Positions 17,063 through 25,603 of a DNA stretch of 64,000 nt are shown piece after piece. The first letter of the stretch is position 1. The number at the start of each line of letters is the position of its first letter. The DNA lies in NCBI GenBank assembly GCA_934233745.1, contig CAKQGN010000001.1, forward strand, positions 1-64,000, given 5' to 3'. The position numbers and the translations under genes were made by a program. This stretch comes from an uncultured Clostridia bacterium. GTDB lineage: Bacteria > Bacillota > Clostridia > Christensenellales > CAG-917. A model generated the notes under the pieces. That model saw only the letters and a program-made list of their open reading frames with translations, searched no databases and was not told where the DNA came from.

Positions 17063-17725
17063 ATGGGACAAAAAGTCGATCCAAACGGTCTTCGTACAGG
17101 CGTCATCAAATCGTGGAGTTCTAAATGGTATGCCGACAAGGCGCACTTTGCAGACAACATTGTCGAAGACAACAAGGTCCGCAAGTTCATCAAAAAGAAA
17201 TACTACGATACGGCAATTTCAAAAATCGTGCTCGAAAGAGCGGCAGATAAACTGGTAGTCGCAATCTACACCGCACGTCCGGCAGTGCTCATCGGCAAAG
17301 CGGGCGCAGGCGTTGAAGAAATCAAGAAAGAAGTTGAAAAACTTGTTTCCGGCGACAAGAAAGTGAGCATCAACATCATGGAAGTCAAACATCCCGATGC
17401 AGACGCTCAACTCGTTGCAGAAGGCATTGCAAAACAACTCGAAGGACGCGCTTCCTTCCGTCGCGCAATGAAACAAGCAATGTCAAAGGCTATGAAAGCG
17501 GGCGCAAAGGGTGTCAAGACGATGGTCAGCGGCAGACTTGACGGTGCTGAAATCGCAAGAAGCGAACAATATCGTGAAGGCTCTATCCCTCTTCAAACAC
17601 TCCGCGCAGACATCGATTACGGTGTTGCAACCGCAAATACCACGTTCGGCGCAATCGGCGTCAAATGCTGGATCTACAAGGGTGAAATCCTTGGCAAAAA
17701 TCCACTTGAAGGAGGAAATCAATAA
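17063..17725 (+). CDS. rpsC: 30S ribosomal protein S3
   Basis: Small-subunit protein at the mRNA entry channel. The N-terminus 'MGQKVDPNGLRTGVIKSW' is preserved. A KH domain with 'AVLIGKAGAGVEEIKKEVEK' follows, with the C-terminal domain 'EQYREGSIPLQTLRADIDYG'. It has 220 residues, full length. Its stop codon overlaps the rplP start (TAATG). Confidence 0.98.
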   Translation: MGQKVDPNGLRTGVIKSWSSKWYADKAHFADNIVEDNKVRKFIKKKYYDTAISKIVLERAADKLVVAIYTARPAVLIGKAGAGVEEIKKEVEKLVSGDKKVSINIMEVKHPDADAQLVAEGIAKQLEGRASFRRAMKQAMSKAMKAGAKGVKTMVSGRLDGAEIARSEQYREGSIPLQTLRADIDYGVATANTTFGAIGVKCWIYKGEILGKNPLEGGNQ

Positions 17726-18162
17726 TGTTAATGCCTAAACGCGTCAAAAGACGTCGCCAAATGCGTGGCAGAATGAAAGGCAAAGCAAACAAGGGCAACA
17801 TCGTCGCATACGGCGAATACGGTCTTGTTTCGACAGAGCCGGGCTGGATTACCTCCAACCAAATCGAAGCAGCTCGTGTCGCTATGACGAGATACATCCG
17901 TCGTGGCGGTCAAGTCTGGGTGGATATTTTCCCTCACAAACCCGTAACAAAGAAACCTGCCGAAACTCGTATGGGTTCAGGTAAAGGTTCTCCCGAATAC
18001 TGGGTAGCAGTCGTCAAGCCGGGCCGTGTGATGTTTGAAATCGCAGGTATCGACGAAGCAGTAGCAAAAGAGGCATTGCGTCTTGCTGCAAACAAACTTC
18101 CCGTCAAGTGCAAGTTTGTCAGAGCAGAGGAAGTCAACGGTGCCGAAGGCGGTGAAGCATGA
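17725..18162 (+). CDS. rplP: 50S ribosomal protein L16
   Basis: Large-subunit protein near the A site. The start 'MLMPKRVKRRRQMRGRMKG' is standard for Bacillota, which supports the first of two nearby ATG codons. It contains 'GEYGLVSTEPGWITSNQIEA'. It has 145 residues, full length. It overlaps rpmC by 4 bp. Confidence 0.98.
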   Translation: MLMPKRVKRRRQMRGRMKGKANKGNIVAYGEYGLVSTEPGWITSNQIEAARVAMTRYIRRGGQVWVDIFPHKPVTKKPAETRMGSGKGSPEYWVAVVKPGRVMFEIAGIDEAVAKEALRLAANKLPVKCKFVRAEEVNGAEGGEA

Positions 18163-18374
18163 AATCAAAACAAGTTTTGGAAATGACAGATAAGGAGCTT
18201 CAAACCAAGCTCAACGAATTGAAGTCGGAATTGTTTTTCCTCCGCTTCAAAAACGCCACGAATCAATTGACAAACCCCATGGTTATCGTTGAAACTCGTC
18301 GCGATATTGCCCGTATCAAGACTGTCATCCGTCAAAGAGAAATTGCTCGCGCAAAAGACGAGGCAAAGGGCTAA
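18159..18374 (+). CDS. rpmC: 50S ribosomal protein L29
   Basis: Small helical exit-tunnel rim protein. 'LEMTDKELQTKLNELKSELFFLRF' and 'RDIARIKTVIRQREI' are typical. It has 71 residues. The start overlaps rplP, so translation is probably coupled. Confidence 0.97.
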   Translation: MKSKQVLEMTDKELQTKLNELKSELFFLRFKNATNQLTNPMVIVETRRDIARIKTVIRQREIARAKDEAKG

Positions 18375-18386
18375 TCGGAGGATAAT

Positions 18387-18644
18387 ATGGAAGAAAGAAA
18401 TTTGAGAAAAGAAAGAGTGGGTATCGTTGTTAGCGACAAGATGGACAAGACCATCGTCGTCGCAGTCAGCGAACGCGTAAAACATCCCCTCTACAAGAAA
18501 ATCGTAAACCGCACCAAGAAGTTCAAAGCGCATGACGAAAACAACGCATGCGGCATCGGCGACAAGGTGCTTATCCAAGAAACTCGTCCTCTTTCCAAGG
18601 ACAAGTGCTGGAGACTCGTCGAAATAGTCGAGAAAGCCAAATAA
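18387..18644 (+). CDS. rpsQ: 30S ribosomal protein S17
   Basis: OB-fold protein of the small-subunit body. 'RKERVGIVVSDKMDKTIVVAV' and 'ETRPLSKDKCWRLVEIVEKA' match the family. It has 85 residues, full length. Ribosome-binding site CGGAGG. Confidence 0.98.
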   Translation: MEERNLRKERVGIVVSDKMDKTIVVAVSERVKHPLYKKIVNRTKKFKAHDENNACGIGDKVLIQETRPLSKDKCWRLVEIVEKAK

Positions 18645-18657
18645 TAGGAGGAACGCT

Positions 18658-19026
18658 ATGATTCAACCATTGAGTTGGCTCAAAGTCGCTGACAACAGCG
18701 GAGCCAAAGAAATTATGTGCATCAGAGTCCTGGGCGGTTCTTTCAGAAGAAGCGGAAACATCGGCGACGTCATCGTCGCATCCGTCAAATCGGCAATCCC
18801 GGGCGGCAAGGTCAAGAAAGGCGACGTCGTCAAAGCGGTTATCGTCCGCACGACGTTCGGTCTTCAACGCGAGGACGGCAGCCACATCAAGTTCGACGAC
18901 AATGCGGCGGTCATCATCGACAACCAAAAACAACCACAAGGCACTCGTATTTTTGGGCCTATCGCAAGAGAACTTCGTGACAAGGATTACACCAAAATCA
19001 TCTCTCTCGCACCCGAAGTGCTGTAA
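18658..19026 (+). CDS. rplN: 50S ribosomal protein L14
   Basis: Large-subunit interface protein and target of the silencing factor RsfS. 'LKVADNSGAKEIMCIRVLGG' and the C-terminal 'RIFGPIARELRDKDYTKIIS' are diagnostic. It has 122 residues. It opens the spc-type part of the cluster, with no break in gene spacing. Confidence 0.98.
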   Translation: MIQPLSWLKVADNSGAKEIMCIRVLGGSFRRSGNIGDVIVASVKSAIPGGKVKKGDVVKAVIVRTTFGLQREDGSHIKFDDNAAVIIDNQKQPQGTRIFGPIARELRDKDYTKIISLAPEVL

Positions 19027-19040
19027 GGAGGACAACTATT

Positions 19041-19448
19041 ATGGCAAAATTGAGTGTTAAGAAAGGCGACAACGTTATGGTTATCACCGGCAAGGATCAA
19101 GGCAAAGTGGGCAAAGTCCTCAAAGTCGTTCCCGATACCGGCAGAATCTACGTTGAAGGCGTCAACATCATTTCAAAGAGCAAAAAGCCCAGAAACGCAC
19201 AAGAAAAGGGCGGCATCATCAAGCAAGAAGGCACAATCGATGCATCCAACGTTATGCACGTTTGCGCAAGCTGCGGCGACGTCGTCAGAGTCAAGCACGA
19301 AGTGAAAGACGTGAACGGCAAACAAAAATCCGTCCGCGTATGCCCCAAGTGCGGTGCGTCTTTGGACGAGAAGAAACCATCTGCAAAGAAAGTGGCAAAG
19401 AAAGCCGCAAAAAAGAAAGCAGAAAAGTCCGAAGATAAAAAGGACTGA
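19041..19448 (+). CDS. rplX: 50S ribosomal protein L24 with zinc ribbon and basic tail
   Basis: Assembly-initiator protein with an N-terminal KOW domain ('KKGDNVMVITGKDQGKVGKV'). Four cysteines in two pairs, 'CASC' at about residue 74 and 'CPKCG' near 102, form the zinc (C+) version. The common bacterial protein has about 100-105 residues. This one has 135, with a lysine-rich tail of about 30 residues that probably contacts rRNA. Confidence 0.96.
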   Translation: MAKLSVKKGDNVMVITGKDQGKVGKVLKVVPDTGRIYVEGVNIISKSKKPRNAQEKGGIIKQEGTIDASNVMHVCASCGDVVRVKHEVKDVNGKQKSVRVCPKCGASLDEKKPSAKKVAKKAAKKKAEKSEDKKD

Positions 19449-19466
19449 TAAATCGGAGGTAATATC

Positions 19467-20075
19467 GTGGCAGAAAAGAAAAATCAGGTTGCTAAAGCAA
19501 CTGCAACCGATAAGACGAATGCTGGTAATGCTGAAAGATATCGCATGAGAAAACAGTATGCCGAAGAGGTCGTACCGGCTCTCATCAAACGCTTTGGCTA
19601 CAAGAACATCAACGAAGTTCCTCGTCTTGAGAAAATCGTGCTTAACATGGGCTTGGGCGACTGCAAAGACAACAGCAAATCCCTGCAACTTGCAGTGGAA
19701 GAACTCAAAATGATTGCAGGCCAAAAACCGGTTATCACAACAGCAAAGAAATCAGTTGCAAACTTCAAGGTGAGAGAAGGTATGAACGTCGGCGCAAAAG
19801 TTACCCTTCGCGGCAACAGAATGTACGACTTCCTCGATAAGTTCATTTCCATCGCGCTCCCCAGAGTCCGCGACTTCCGCGGAATCTCCTCAAAGTCTTT
19901 TGACGGAAGAGGAAACTACGCAGTCGGCGTGAAAGAGCAACTTATCTTCCCCGAAATCGAATTCGACAAAGTCGAGAAGGTTCGCGGTTTCGATATTTGC
20001 ATCGTTACAACGGCAAAGACTGACGAAGAGGCAAGAGAACTTTTGAAGTTGCTCGGTATGCCTTTTGCGAAGTAA
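19467..20075 (+). CDS. rplE: 50S ribosomal protein L5 (GTG start)
   Basis: Central-protuberance protein binding 5S rRNA. 'PRLEKIVLNMGLGDCKDN' and 'ALPRVRDFRGISSKSFDGRG' are diagnostic. The GTG at 19467 is chosen because CGGAGGT lies 6 nt upstream. An extension of about 28 residues rich in lysine and alanine precedes the normal beginning ('MRKQYAEEVVPALIKRFGY'). The second ATG at 19545 lacks a ribosome-binding site. Confidence 0.95.
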   Translation: MAEKKNQVAKATATDKTNAGNAERYRMRKQYAEEVVPALIKRFGYKNINEVPRLEKIVLNMGLGDCKDNSKSLQLAVEELKMIAGQKPVITTAKKSVANFKVREGMNVGAKVTLRGNRMYDFLDKFISIALPRVRDFRGISSKSFDGRGNYAVGVKEQLIFPEIEFDKVEKVRGFDICIVTTAKTDEEARELLKLLGMPFAK

Positions 20076-20085
20076 GGAGTGAACT

Positions 20086-20271
20086 ATGGCCAAAACATCA
20101 ATGAAAATCAAGCAACAAAGACCACAAAAGTTCTCGACGCGTGAATATACACGTTGCCGTATTTGCGGACGTCCACACGCCGTGCTCAAAAAGTACGGTA
20201 TTTGCAGAGTTTGCTTCAGAAACCTCGCATACAAAGGCGAGATTCCCGGAGTGAAGAAGGCAAGTTGGTAA
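20086..20271 (+). CDS. rpsZ: 30S ribosomal protein S14, zinc type
   Basis: Short zinc-binding form of S14 (61 residues). The four ligands occur as C-R-I-C and C-R-V-C in 'CRICGRPHAVLKKYGICRVC'. The C-terminus ends GVKKASW, the standard ending. Only this form is present in the window. No zinc-free paralogue is seen. Weak Shine-Dalgarno AAGGAG. Confidence 0.98.
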   Translation: MAKTSMKIKQQRPQKFSTREYTRCRICGRPHAVLKKYGICRVCFRNLAYKGEIPGVKKASW

Positions 20272-20286
20272 GAGGAGGCACAAAAA

Positions 20287-20682
20287 ATGACTGATCCAAT
20301 TGCAGATATGCTTACAAGAATTAGAAATGCCTTGACCGCAAAGCACGAAACGGTTGAAGTTCCGGCGAGCAAAATCAAGGTGGCAATCGCAGAAATCCTC
20401 GTAAAAGAAGGTTACGTCAAAGGATTTGAGGTTGTGGACGGCAATGTTCAGAACAACATCGTCATCACTCTCAAATACGCTCCCGTCAAGGGACAAAAGG
20501 TCGTCACCGGTCTTAAGAGAGTTTCTACACCCGGTCTTCGCGTCTACGCAGGTGTGGACAATCTTCCCAAGGTTCTCAACGGAATGGGTATCGCAATCCT
20601 TTCCACTTCCAAGGGTATCCTCACCGATAAGGAAGCGAAAGCACAACACATCGGCGGCGAAGTGCTCGCATACGTTTGGTAA
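20287..20682 (+). CDS. rpsH: 30S ribosomal protein S8
   Basis: Binds the central domain of 16S rRNA. 'MTDPIADMLTRIRNALTAKH' and the C-terminal 'ILTDKEAKAQHIGGEVLAYVW' are diagnostic. It has 131 residues. In E. coli S8 regulates the spc operon. No matching leader was recognised here. Ribosome-binding site GAGGAGG. Confidence 0.98.
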   Translation: MTDPIADMLTRIRNALTAKHETVEVPASKIKVAIAEILVKEGYVKGFEVVDGNVQNNIVITLKYAPVKGQKVVTGLKRVSTPGLRVYAGVDNLPKVLNGMGIAILSTSKGILTDKEAKAQHIGGEVLAYVW

Positions 20683-20693
20683 GGAGGCGCGCT

Positions 20694-21233
20694 ATGTCAA
20701 GAATCGGTAGAGCACCTATTGCCATTCCGCAAGGTGTTACAGTTGATATCAACAACAACCTCGTTACGGTGAAAGGGCCTTTGGGCACGCTTTCCCAAAC
20801 GGTTGACAAATCCATCGACGTCAAAGTCGAGGACGGACACGTGGTTTGCACTCGTCACACCGACGACAAAGACCATCGCGCATTGCACGGACTTTATCGC
20901 GCTCTCATCCACAACATGGTGGTTGGCGTAACCAAAGGTTTTGAAAAGAGCCTCATCGTCAACGGCGTCGGTTATAAGGTCACTCTTTCGGGCAACAAAA
21001 TGACTCTCAACATCGGATTCTCTCATCCCGTTGAATTCACCGCGCCCGAAGGCATTACTTTTGCGCAACCGCAACCCCTCGAAATCGTCGTTAAGGGCAT
21101 TGACCGCCAACTTGTCGGTCAAACCGCTGCAACCATCAAGGCTATCAAACCGGTTGAACCGTATCACAACTACGGCATTCACTACAAGGATGAAACCGTC
21201 ATCCACAAGGTCGGCAAGAGAGCCACGAAGTAA
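20694..21233 (+). CDS. rplF: 50S ribosomal protein L6
   Basis: Two-domain protein near the factor-binding site. 'MSRIGRAPIAIPQGVTVDI' is the standard N-terminus. The start at 20694 is therefore preferred to an in-frame TTG at 20676 and is supported by AAGGAGG at 20681-20687. The C-terminus has 'IKPVEPYHNYGIHYKDE', a variant of the usual 'KxPEPYKGKGI' segment. It has 179 residues. Confidence 0.97.
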   Translation: MSRIGRAPIAIPQGVTVDINNNLVTVKGPLGTLSQTVDKSIDVKVEDGHVVCTRHTDDKDHRALHGLYRALIHNMVVGVTKGFEKSLIVNGVGYKVTLSGNKMTLNIGFSHPVEFTAPEGITFAQPQPLEIVVKGIDRQLVGQTAATIKAIKPVEPYHNYGIHYKDETVIHKVGKRATK

Positions 21234-21245
21234 TTGAGGTGAAGT

Positions 21246-21614
21246 ATGATAAGCAAAAAAGATAAAAACGCAGATAGAATCATTCGTCACGCAAGAGTAA
21301 GAAAGAAAGTCAGCGGCACAGCCCAAAGACCTCGTCTTTGCGTGTACAGAAGCACAAACCATATCTATGCTCAAGTGATCGACGACGTGAAGGGCAACAC
21401 TCTTTGCGCTGCATCCGACCTCGAAAAAGCAATCGCGGCACAAACCGCAGAGCTTTCAAAGAGCGAAGTTGCAAAAGTCGTCGGCAAGGCAATTGCTGAA
21501 AAAGCTCAGGCAATCGGCATCAAAGAAGTCGTGTTCGACAGAGGCGGCTATCTTTACACCGGCAGAGTCCAAGCTCTCGCCGACGGCGCAAGAGAAGCCG
21601 GTCTTGAGTTTTAA
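21246..21614 (+). CDS. rplR: 50S ribosomal protein L18
   Basis: Binds 5S rRNA with L5. 'RHARVRKKVSGTAQRPRLCVYRS' and 'VVFDRGGYLYTGRVQALADG' match the family. It has 122 residues, full length. TGAGGTGAAG precedes the ATG. Confidence 0.98.
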   Translation: MISKKDKNADRIIRHARVRKKVSGTAQRPRLCVYRSTNHIYAQVIDDVKGNTLCAASDLEKAIAAQTAELSKSEVAKVVGKAIAEKAQAIGIKEVVFDRGGYLYTGRVQALADGAREAGLEF

Positions 21615-21625
21615 TCGGAGGAATT

Positions 21626-22144
21626 ATGGCAGAAAATCGTGATAGAAGAAACGATAGAAACAGAGAAGAGAACGATGGTTTGAACAAAAAACTCATCGCT
21701 GTCAACCGCGTCACAAAAACCACCAAAGGTGGAAAGAACATGCGCTTCTCCGCACTTGTCGTAGTCGGTGACGGCAACGGCAGAGTGGGACTCGGCATGG
21801 GCAAAGCGGCTGAAGTTCCCGAAGCAATCGAGAAAGCAACGCAAGACGCAAAACGCAATCTCGTGACTGTTTCTTTGAAAGGCAACACAATTCCTCATGC
21901 AACGACGGGCAAGTTCAGTCGTGGTCAAGTTCTTCTCCTTCCTGCCGAAGAAGGTACCGGCGTCATCGCGGGCGGTGCAGTCCGTATGGTGCTCGAAACC
22001 GCAGGCGTGAAGGACATCAGAACCAAGTCCCTCGGCTCAAACAACCCCATCAACAGTGCAAAGGCAACGCTTGAAGGACTTATGAGCCTTCGCAATGCCG
22101 ACCAAATTGCACAACTTCGCGGCGTAGACGTCGTTGTTGACTGA
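21626..22144 (+). CDS. rpsE: 30S ribosomal protein S5
   Basis: Translational-fidelity protein with a double-stranded-RNA-binding-like N-terminal domain ('KKLIAVNRVTKTTKGGKNMRF') and a C-terminal domain containing 'AGGAVRMVLETAGVKDI'. It has 172 residues, with a short charged N-terminal extension. Ribosome-binding site CGGAGG. Confidence 0.98.
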   Translation: MAENRDRRNDRNREENDGLNKKLIAVNRVTKTTKGGKNMRFSALVVVGDGNGRVGLGMGKAAEVPEAIEKATQDAKRNLVTVSLKGNTIPHATTGKFSRGQVLLLPAEEGTGVIAGGAVRMVLETAGVKDIRTKSLGSNNPINSAKATLEGLMSLRNADQIAQLRGVDVVVD

Positions 22145-22158
22145 TCGGGAGGTGTACT

Positions 22159-22368
22159 ATGGCAAAGAAAGCGGCTGCAAAAGCAGAAGTGAAAATGATC
22201 AAAGTTACTCTCGTTAAGAGCGCAAACGGCATCCTCAAAAATCAAAAAGCCAATCTCGAAGCAATGGGCTTGCACAAAATCGGCAATTCCAGAACTTTCG
22301 TCGACGACGCTTGCGTGAGAGGAAAGATCGCAAAAGTTTCTCACCTTGTCAAGGTTGAGGAAGCGTGA
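22159..22368 (+). CDS. rpmD: 50S ribosomal protein L30
   Basis: Small protein between S5 and L15, in its usual place. 'MIKVTLVKSANGILKNQKAN', 'MGLHKIGNS' and 'VRGKIAKVSHLVKVEE' fit L30. It has 69 residues, with an N-terminal extension of about 12 basic residues. Confidence 0.96.
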   Translation: MAKKAAAKAEVKMIKVTLVKSANGILKNQKANLEAMGLHKIGNSRTFVDDACVRGKIAKVSHLVKVEEA

Positions 22369-22378
22369 GGAGGAGCAT

Positions 22379-22825
22379 ATGAATATTCAAGATCTTAAAC
22401 CCGCAGAGGGCGCAAAAACCGCAACCAAGAGAATCGGACGCGGCGTAGGCTCCGGCATGGGTAAAACATCTACTCGTGGACATAAAGGTCAATGGGCAAG
22501 AAGCGGTGGCGGCGTACGTCCCAACTTCGAAGGCGGTCAAATGCCGATGACCAGAAGACTTCCGAAAATCGGTTTTAACAACAAGAGATTCGCACACGTC
22601 TACAACACGGTCAACATCGACGTTTTCAACAGATTTGAAGACGGAGCAGTTGTCGGTATCGATGAGCTTGTCGCAAGCGGCGTCATCAAGAAAGTCGAGC
22701 CTTACGGACTCAAAGTCCTCGGAAACGGCGAACTTGAGAAGAAGCTTACGATCAAAGCCAACAAATTCACCGCGTCTGCAATTCAAAAAATCGAAAAGGC
22801 AGGCGGCACAACAGAGGTGCTATAA
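22379..22825 (+). CDS. rplO: 50S ribosomal protein L15
   Basis: Late-assembly protein. 'KRIGRGVGSGMGKTSTRGHKGQ' and 'RLPKIGFNNK' are diagnostic. The start at 22379 gives the standard N-terminus (MNIQDLKP) and follows GAGGAGG. An upstream in-frame start at 22346 lies inside rpmD and is rejected. It has 148 residues. Its last base overlaps the first base of secY. Confidence 0.97.
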   Translation: MNIQDLKPAEGAKTATKRIGRGVGSGMGKTSTRGHKGQWARSGGGVRPNFEGGQMPMTRRLPKIGFNNKRFAHVYNTVNIDVFNRFEDGAVVGIDELVASGVIKKVEPYGLKVLGNGELEKKLTIKANKFTASAIQKIEKAGGTTEVL

Positions 22826-24150
22826 TGTTTGAGACACTCAAAAACGCATTCAAGTCGAAGGAAATAAGAGTGAAGATATTTATTACCCTCGCTCTTATCC
22901 TCGTCTACAGAATCGGATGCTATATCCCTATCCCGACATTCAACATTGCGATGATGCAAAAGGACGGCGCATTTACAAGTGACTTTTTGAGCATCCTCAA
23001 CGTCATCACCGGCGGATCGATGCAGAACGCAACCTTGTTTGCTCTCGGCGTGTTGCCGTTCATCAACTCGTCGATTATCATGCAGCTTCTCGCGCTCGTA
23101 ATTCCTGCGCTCGAGAAGATGTCCAAAGAGGGCGAAGAAGGCAGAAAGAAACTCACCCAAATCACCAGAATCGTTGCCGTTGTGCTTGCGGTCGTGCAAG
23201 CAATCGGTATCGTCGTGGCGTTCAAGAGTAATTTCATCAATGTGTTCTCCTTTGAAAACGGTCAAGGCAACCCGATTTTGACAATGGCACTGACGATAGT
23301 CTTGCTTGTTGCAGGCAGCGTCATGGTTATGTGGTTGAGCGAGAGAATCACCGAATACGGCATCGGCAACGGTACGTCAATCATCATCTTTATCGGCATT
23401 CTTTCGACGGCAGGCACAACTATGGCAGAATCATTCAAGCTCGTCGGCAAAGAATGGACGTATGTCTGGAACATCATCGGGTTTGTTCTCATTGTTGTGG
23501 CGGTGCTTACGTTTATCGTCTTTATGGACGGGGCAGAGAGAAGAATCACGGTGCAATACTCAAAACAAATCAAGGGCAACAAGATGTACGGCGGTCAATC
23601 CACCTACATTCCCATTCGCGTCAACGGTAGCGGCGTTATGCCCATCATTTTCGCATCGTCCTTGCTTATGTTCCCGCAAATGATCATCCAACTCTTCTTC
23701 CGCGAGACCGAAGCGGCAGTCTGGTATGCTCAATATATGGGAAGCGGCACCGCGGTTTATTACGTGCTTTTGGCATTGTTCATCCTCGGATTCAGCTATT
23801 TCTATGCTCAAATCCAGTTCAATCCCGAAGACGTATCCAAAAACATTCAACAATACGGCGGATTTATCCCCGGCATAAGAGCGGGCAAACCGACAAGCGA
23901 CTTCCTCAAGAAGATAAACAACAGAATAACCTTCTTCGGAGCGGTGTTCCTCATGTGCTTGTCACTCATCCCGACCTTTATCTTCAGAGCGCTCGCAATG
24001 GGCAACGGCTCTTGGGCGGCTCCGGCTCTCCCGTTTGCAAACTCGTTCTCGGCAACAGGTTTGCTCATCGTCGTGTCCGTCGCGCTCGAACTCAACAAAC
24101 AACTCGAATCGCAAATTATGATGAAGCACTACAAAGGCTTCCTCAAATAA
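22825..24150 (+). CDS. secY: Preprotein translocase subunit SecY
   Basis: Channel-forming subunit of the Sec translocon, with ten predicted membrane segments in 441 residues. 'KIFITLALILVYRIGCYIPIP' marks the first segment. The cytoplasmic loop with 'GAERRITVQYSKQIKGNKMY' and the late 'NPEDVSKNIQQYGGFIPGIR' are family signatures. It follows rplO (TAATG overlap) in the standard spc order, so membrane insertion capacity is co-produced with ribosomal proteins. Confidence 0.98.
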   Translation: MFETLKNAFKSKEIRVKIFITLALILVYRIGCYIPIPTFNIAMMQKDGAFTSDFLSILNVITGGSMQNATLFALGVLPFINSSIIMQLLALVIPALEKMSKEGEEGRKKLTQITRIVAVVLAVVQAIGIVVAFKSNFINVFSFENGQGNPILTMALTIVLLVAGSVMVMWLSERITEYGIGNGTSIIIFIGILSTAGTTMAESFKLVGKEWTYVWNIIGFVLIVVAVLTFIVFMDGAERRITVQYSKQIKGNKMYGGQSTYIPIRVNGSGVMPIIFASSLLMFPQMIIQLFFRETEAAVWYAQYMGSGTAVYYVLLALFILGFSYFYAQIQFNPEDVSKNIQQYGGFIPGIRAGKPTSDFLKKINNRITFFGAVFLMCLSLIPTFIFRALAMGNGSWAAPALPFANSFSATGLLIVVSVALELNKQLESQIMMKHYKGFLK

Positions 24151-24210
24151 GCGAATCGACAAACAAACCCATATTTTTTGCTCGGTGGCGCAAATCGGTT
24201 GACGATTTGT

Positions 24211-24239
24211 TTGCCATCGGGGCGAAAAAGTGCTATAAT
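24211..24239 (+). promoter_or_regulatory. Internal promoter directly in front of adk
   Basis: TTGCCA (24211-24216), 17-bp spacer, perfect TATAAT (24234-24239). The expected start point (24246-24247) lies one or two bases before the adk ATG at 24248, so the message would be essentially leaderless. No Shine-Dalgarno site is visible. Confidence 0.6.
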
Positions 24240-24247
24240 AAGTAATT

Positions 24248-24868
24248 ATGAAAAATATTATATTATTAGGCGCTCCGGGCGCAGGAAAAGGTACGCAAGC
24301 GGCAATGATTGCAGAGGAATTCAAAGTTCCTCACATCTCGACGGGCGACATTCTTCGTCGCAATATGAAGGAAGGCACGCCTCTCGGCCTCAAAGCAAAG
24401 GCTTTTGTGGAATCGGGCGGACTCGTCCCCGACGAAGTGGTCATCGGCTTGGTTGAAGACAGACTCTCCGAGCAGGATTGCCAGAACGGATACATCCTTG
24501 ACGGATTTCCCAGAACAATCGCTCAGGCAGAGGCTCTCGACAAGGTTGCCAGAATCGACCTTGCAATCAACATCGACGTGCCGTTTGAAACTATCATAGA
24601 CAGACTCGGAGGCAGAAGGGTTTGCGTGTGCGGAGAAACATATCACGTTTCAATGCTCGGTGGCGAAAACACTTGCAAGCGTTGCGGAAAAGAACTTTTC
24701 ATCCGTGACGACGACAAGCCCGAAACCGTAAAAAACAGACTGAGAGTATACAGCGAGCAGACTCAACCGCTCATCGATTACTATCGTTCGCAAAACAAAG
24801 TCGTCGACATCAAAGCCAACGGCACGAAAGAAGAAATCTTTGCGGACATCAAGAAGGTGCTTGAATGA
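24248..24868 (+). CDS. adk: Adenylate kinase
   Basis: Interconverts ATP + AMP and 2 ADP in the cytoplasm. The P-loop 'GAPGAGKGT' is at residues 8-16, the AMP-binding segment 'HISTGDILRRNM' follows, then 'DGFPRT' with the lid domain after it. The lid is the zinc type of Gram-positives. Its first knuckle is C-x-C (RRVCVCG) instead of the usual C-x2-C, while the second is a normal C-x2-C. The lid is also about two residues shorter. It has 206 residues. It overlaps map by 4 bp. Confidence 0.97.
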   Translation: MKNIILLGAPGAGKGTQAAMIAEEFKVPHISTGDILRRNMKEGTPLGLKAKAFVESGGLVPDEVVIGLVEDRLSEQDCQNGYILDGFPRTIAQAEALDKVARIDLAINIDVPFETIIDRLGGRRVCVCGETYHVSMLGGENTCKRCGKELFIRDDDKPETVKNRLRVYSEQTQPLIDYYRSQNKVVDIKANGTKEEIFADIKKVLE

Positions 24869-25602
24869 TTAACATCAAAAGCCCGCACGAAATCGAATGT
24901 ATGAGGAAATCGGGCGCAATCCTCAGAGATTGCTTGCTTTTCCTCGGCGATAGAGTGAAACCGGGTGTGTCCACAAAGCGTCTTGACGAATTTGCCTACG
25001 ATTACATCAAAAGGCACGACTCGACTCCGTCCTTCCTCGGATACGGCGGATTCCCCGGGACGATATGCGCGTCGATTGACGAAGTTGTCGTTCATGGCTT
25101 TCCATCGGACAGACGCCTTAAAGAAGGCGAGATAATCGGTGTCGATTGCGGACTGGTTTTCAAGGGCTGGCAAGCGGACGCAGCAAGAACTTTCCTTGTG
25201 GGAGAGGTCAGCGACGAGAAAAAACGCCTTGTCGATACAACGAGAGAGAGCTTTTTCGAGGGCGTCAAGCAGTTCAAGGCAGGCGGACGACTGGGAGATA
25301 TATCCCACGCCGTGCAGGTTTACAACGAATCGCGCGGATACGGTGTGGTGAGGTCGATGGTAGGTCACGGAATCGGCAGAGAAATGCACGAAGATCCCGC
25401 TGTGCCGAATTACGGCAAAGCAGGACACGGGCCGAAACTCGAAGTAGGTATGGTGCTTGCAATCGAGCCTATGGTCAATATGGGTACGTGGCAAACGCTG
25501 GAAGACGGCTGGAAATGCGTTACGCTGGACGGCAAACCTTCCGCTCACTATGAGAACACTGTTGCTCTGACAGAAAACGGAGCTGAAATACTTACGCTTT
25601 GA
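24865..25602 (+). CDS. map: Type I methionine aminopeptidase
   Basis: Removes the initiator methionine from new proteins. The metal ligands of the pita-bread fold are recognisable: D in 'IGVDCGLVFKGWQADAARTF', H in 'GHGIGREMHEDP', and the two glutamates in 'AIEPM' and near 'HYENTVALTENG'. It has 245 residues, full length for the bacterial type Ia form without an SH3-binding extension. It overlaps adk (ATGA) and is followed after 1 bp by the KOW protein gene. Confidence 0.97.
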   Translation: MINIKSPHEIECMRKSGAILRDCLLFLGDRVKPGVSTKRLDEFAYDYIKRHDSTPSFLGYGGFPGTICASIDEVVVHGFPSDRRLKEGEIIGVDCGLVFKGWQADAARTFLVGEVSDEKKRLVDTTRESFFEGVKQFKAGGRLGDISHAVQVYNESRGYGVVRSMVGHGIGREMHEDPAVPNYGKAGHGPKLEVGMVLAIEPMVNMGTWQTLEDGWKCVTLDGKPSAHYENTVALTENGAEILTL

Positions 25603-25603
25603 T

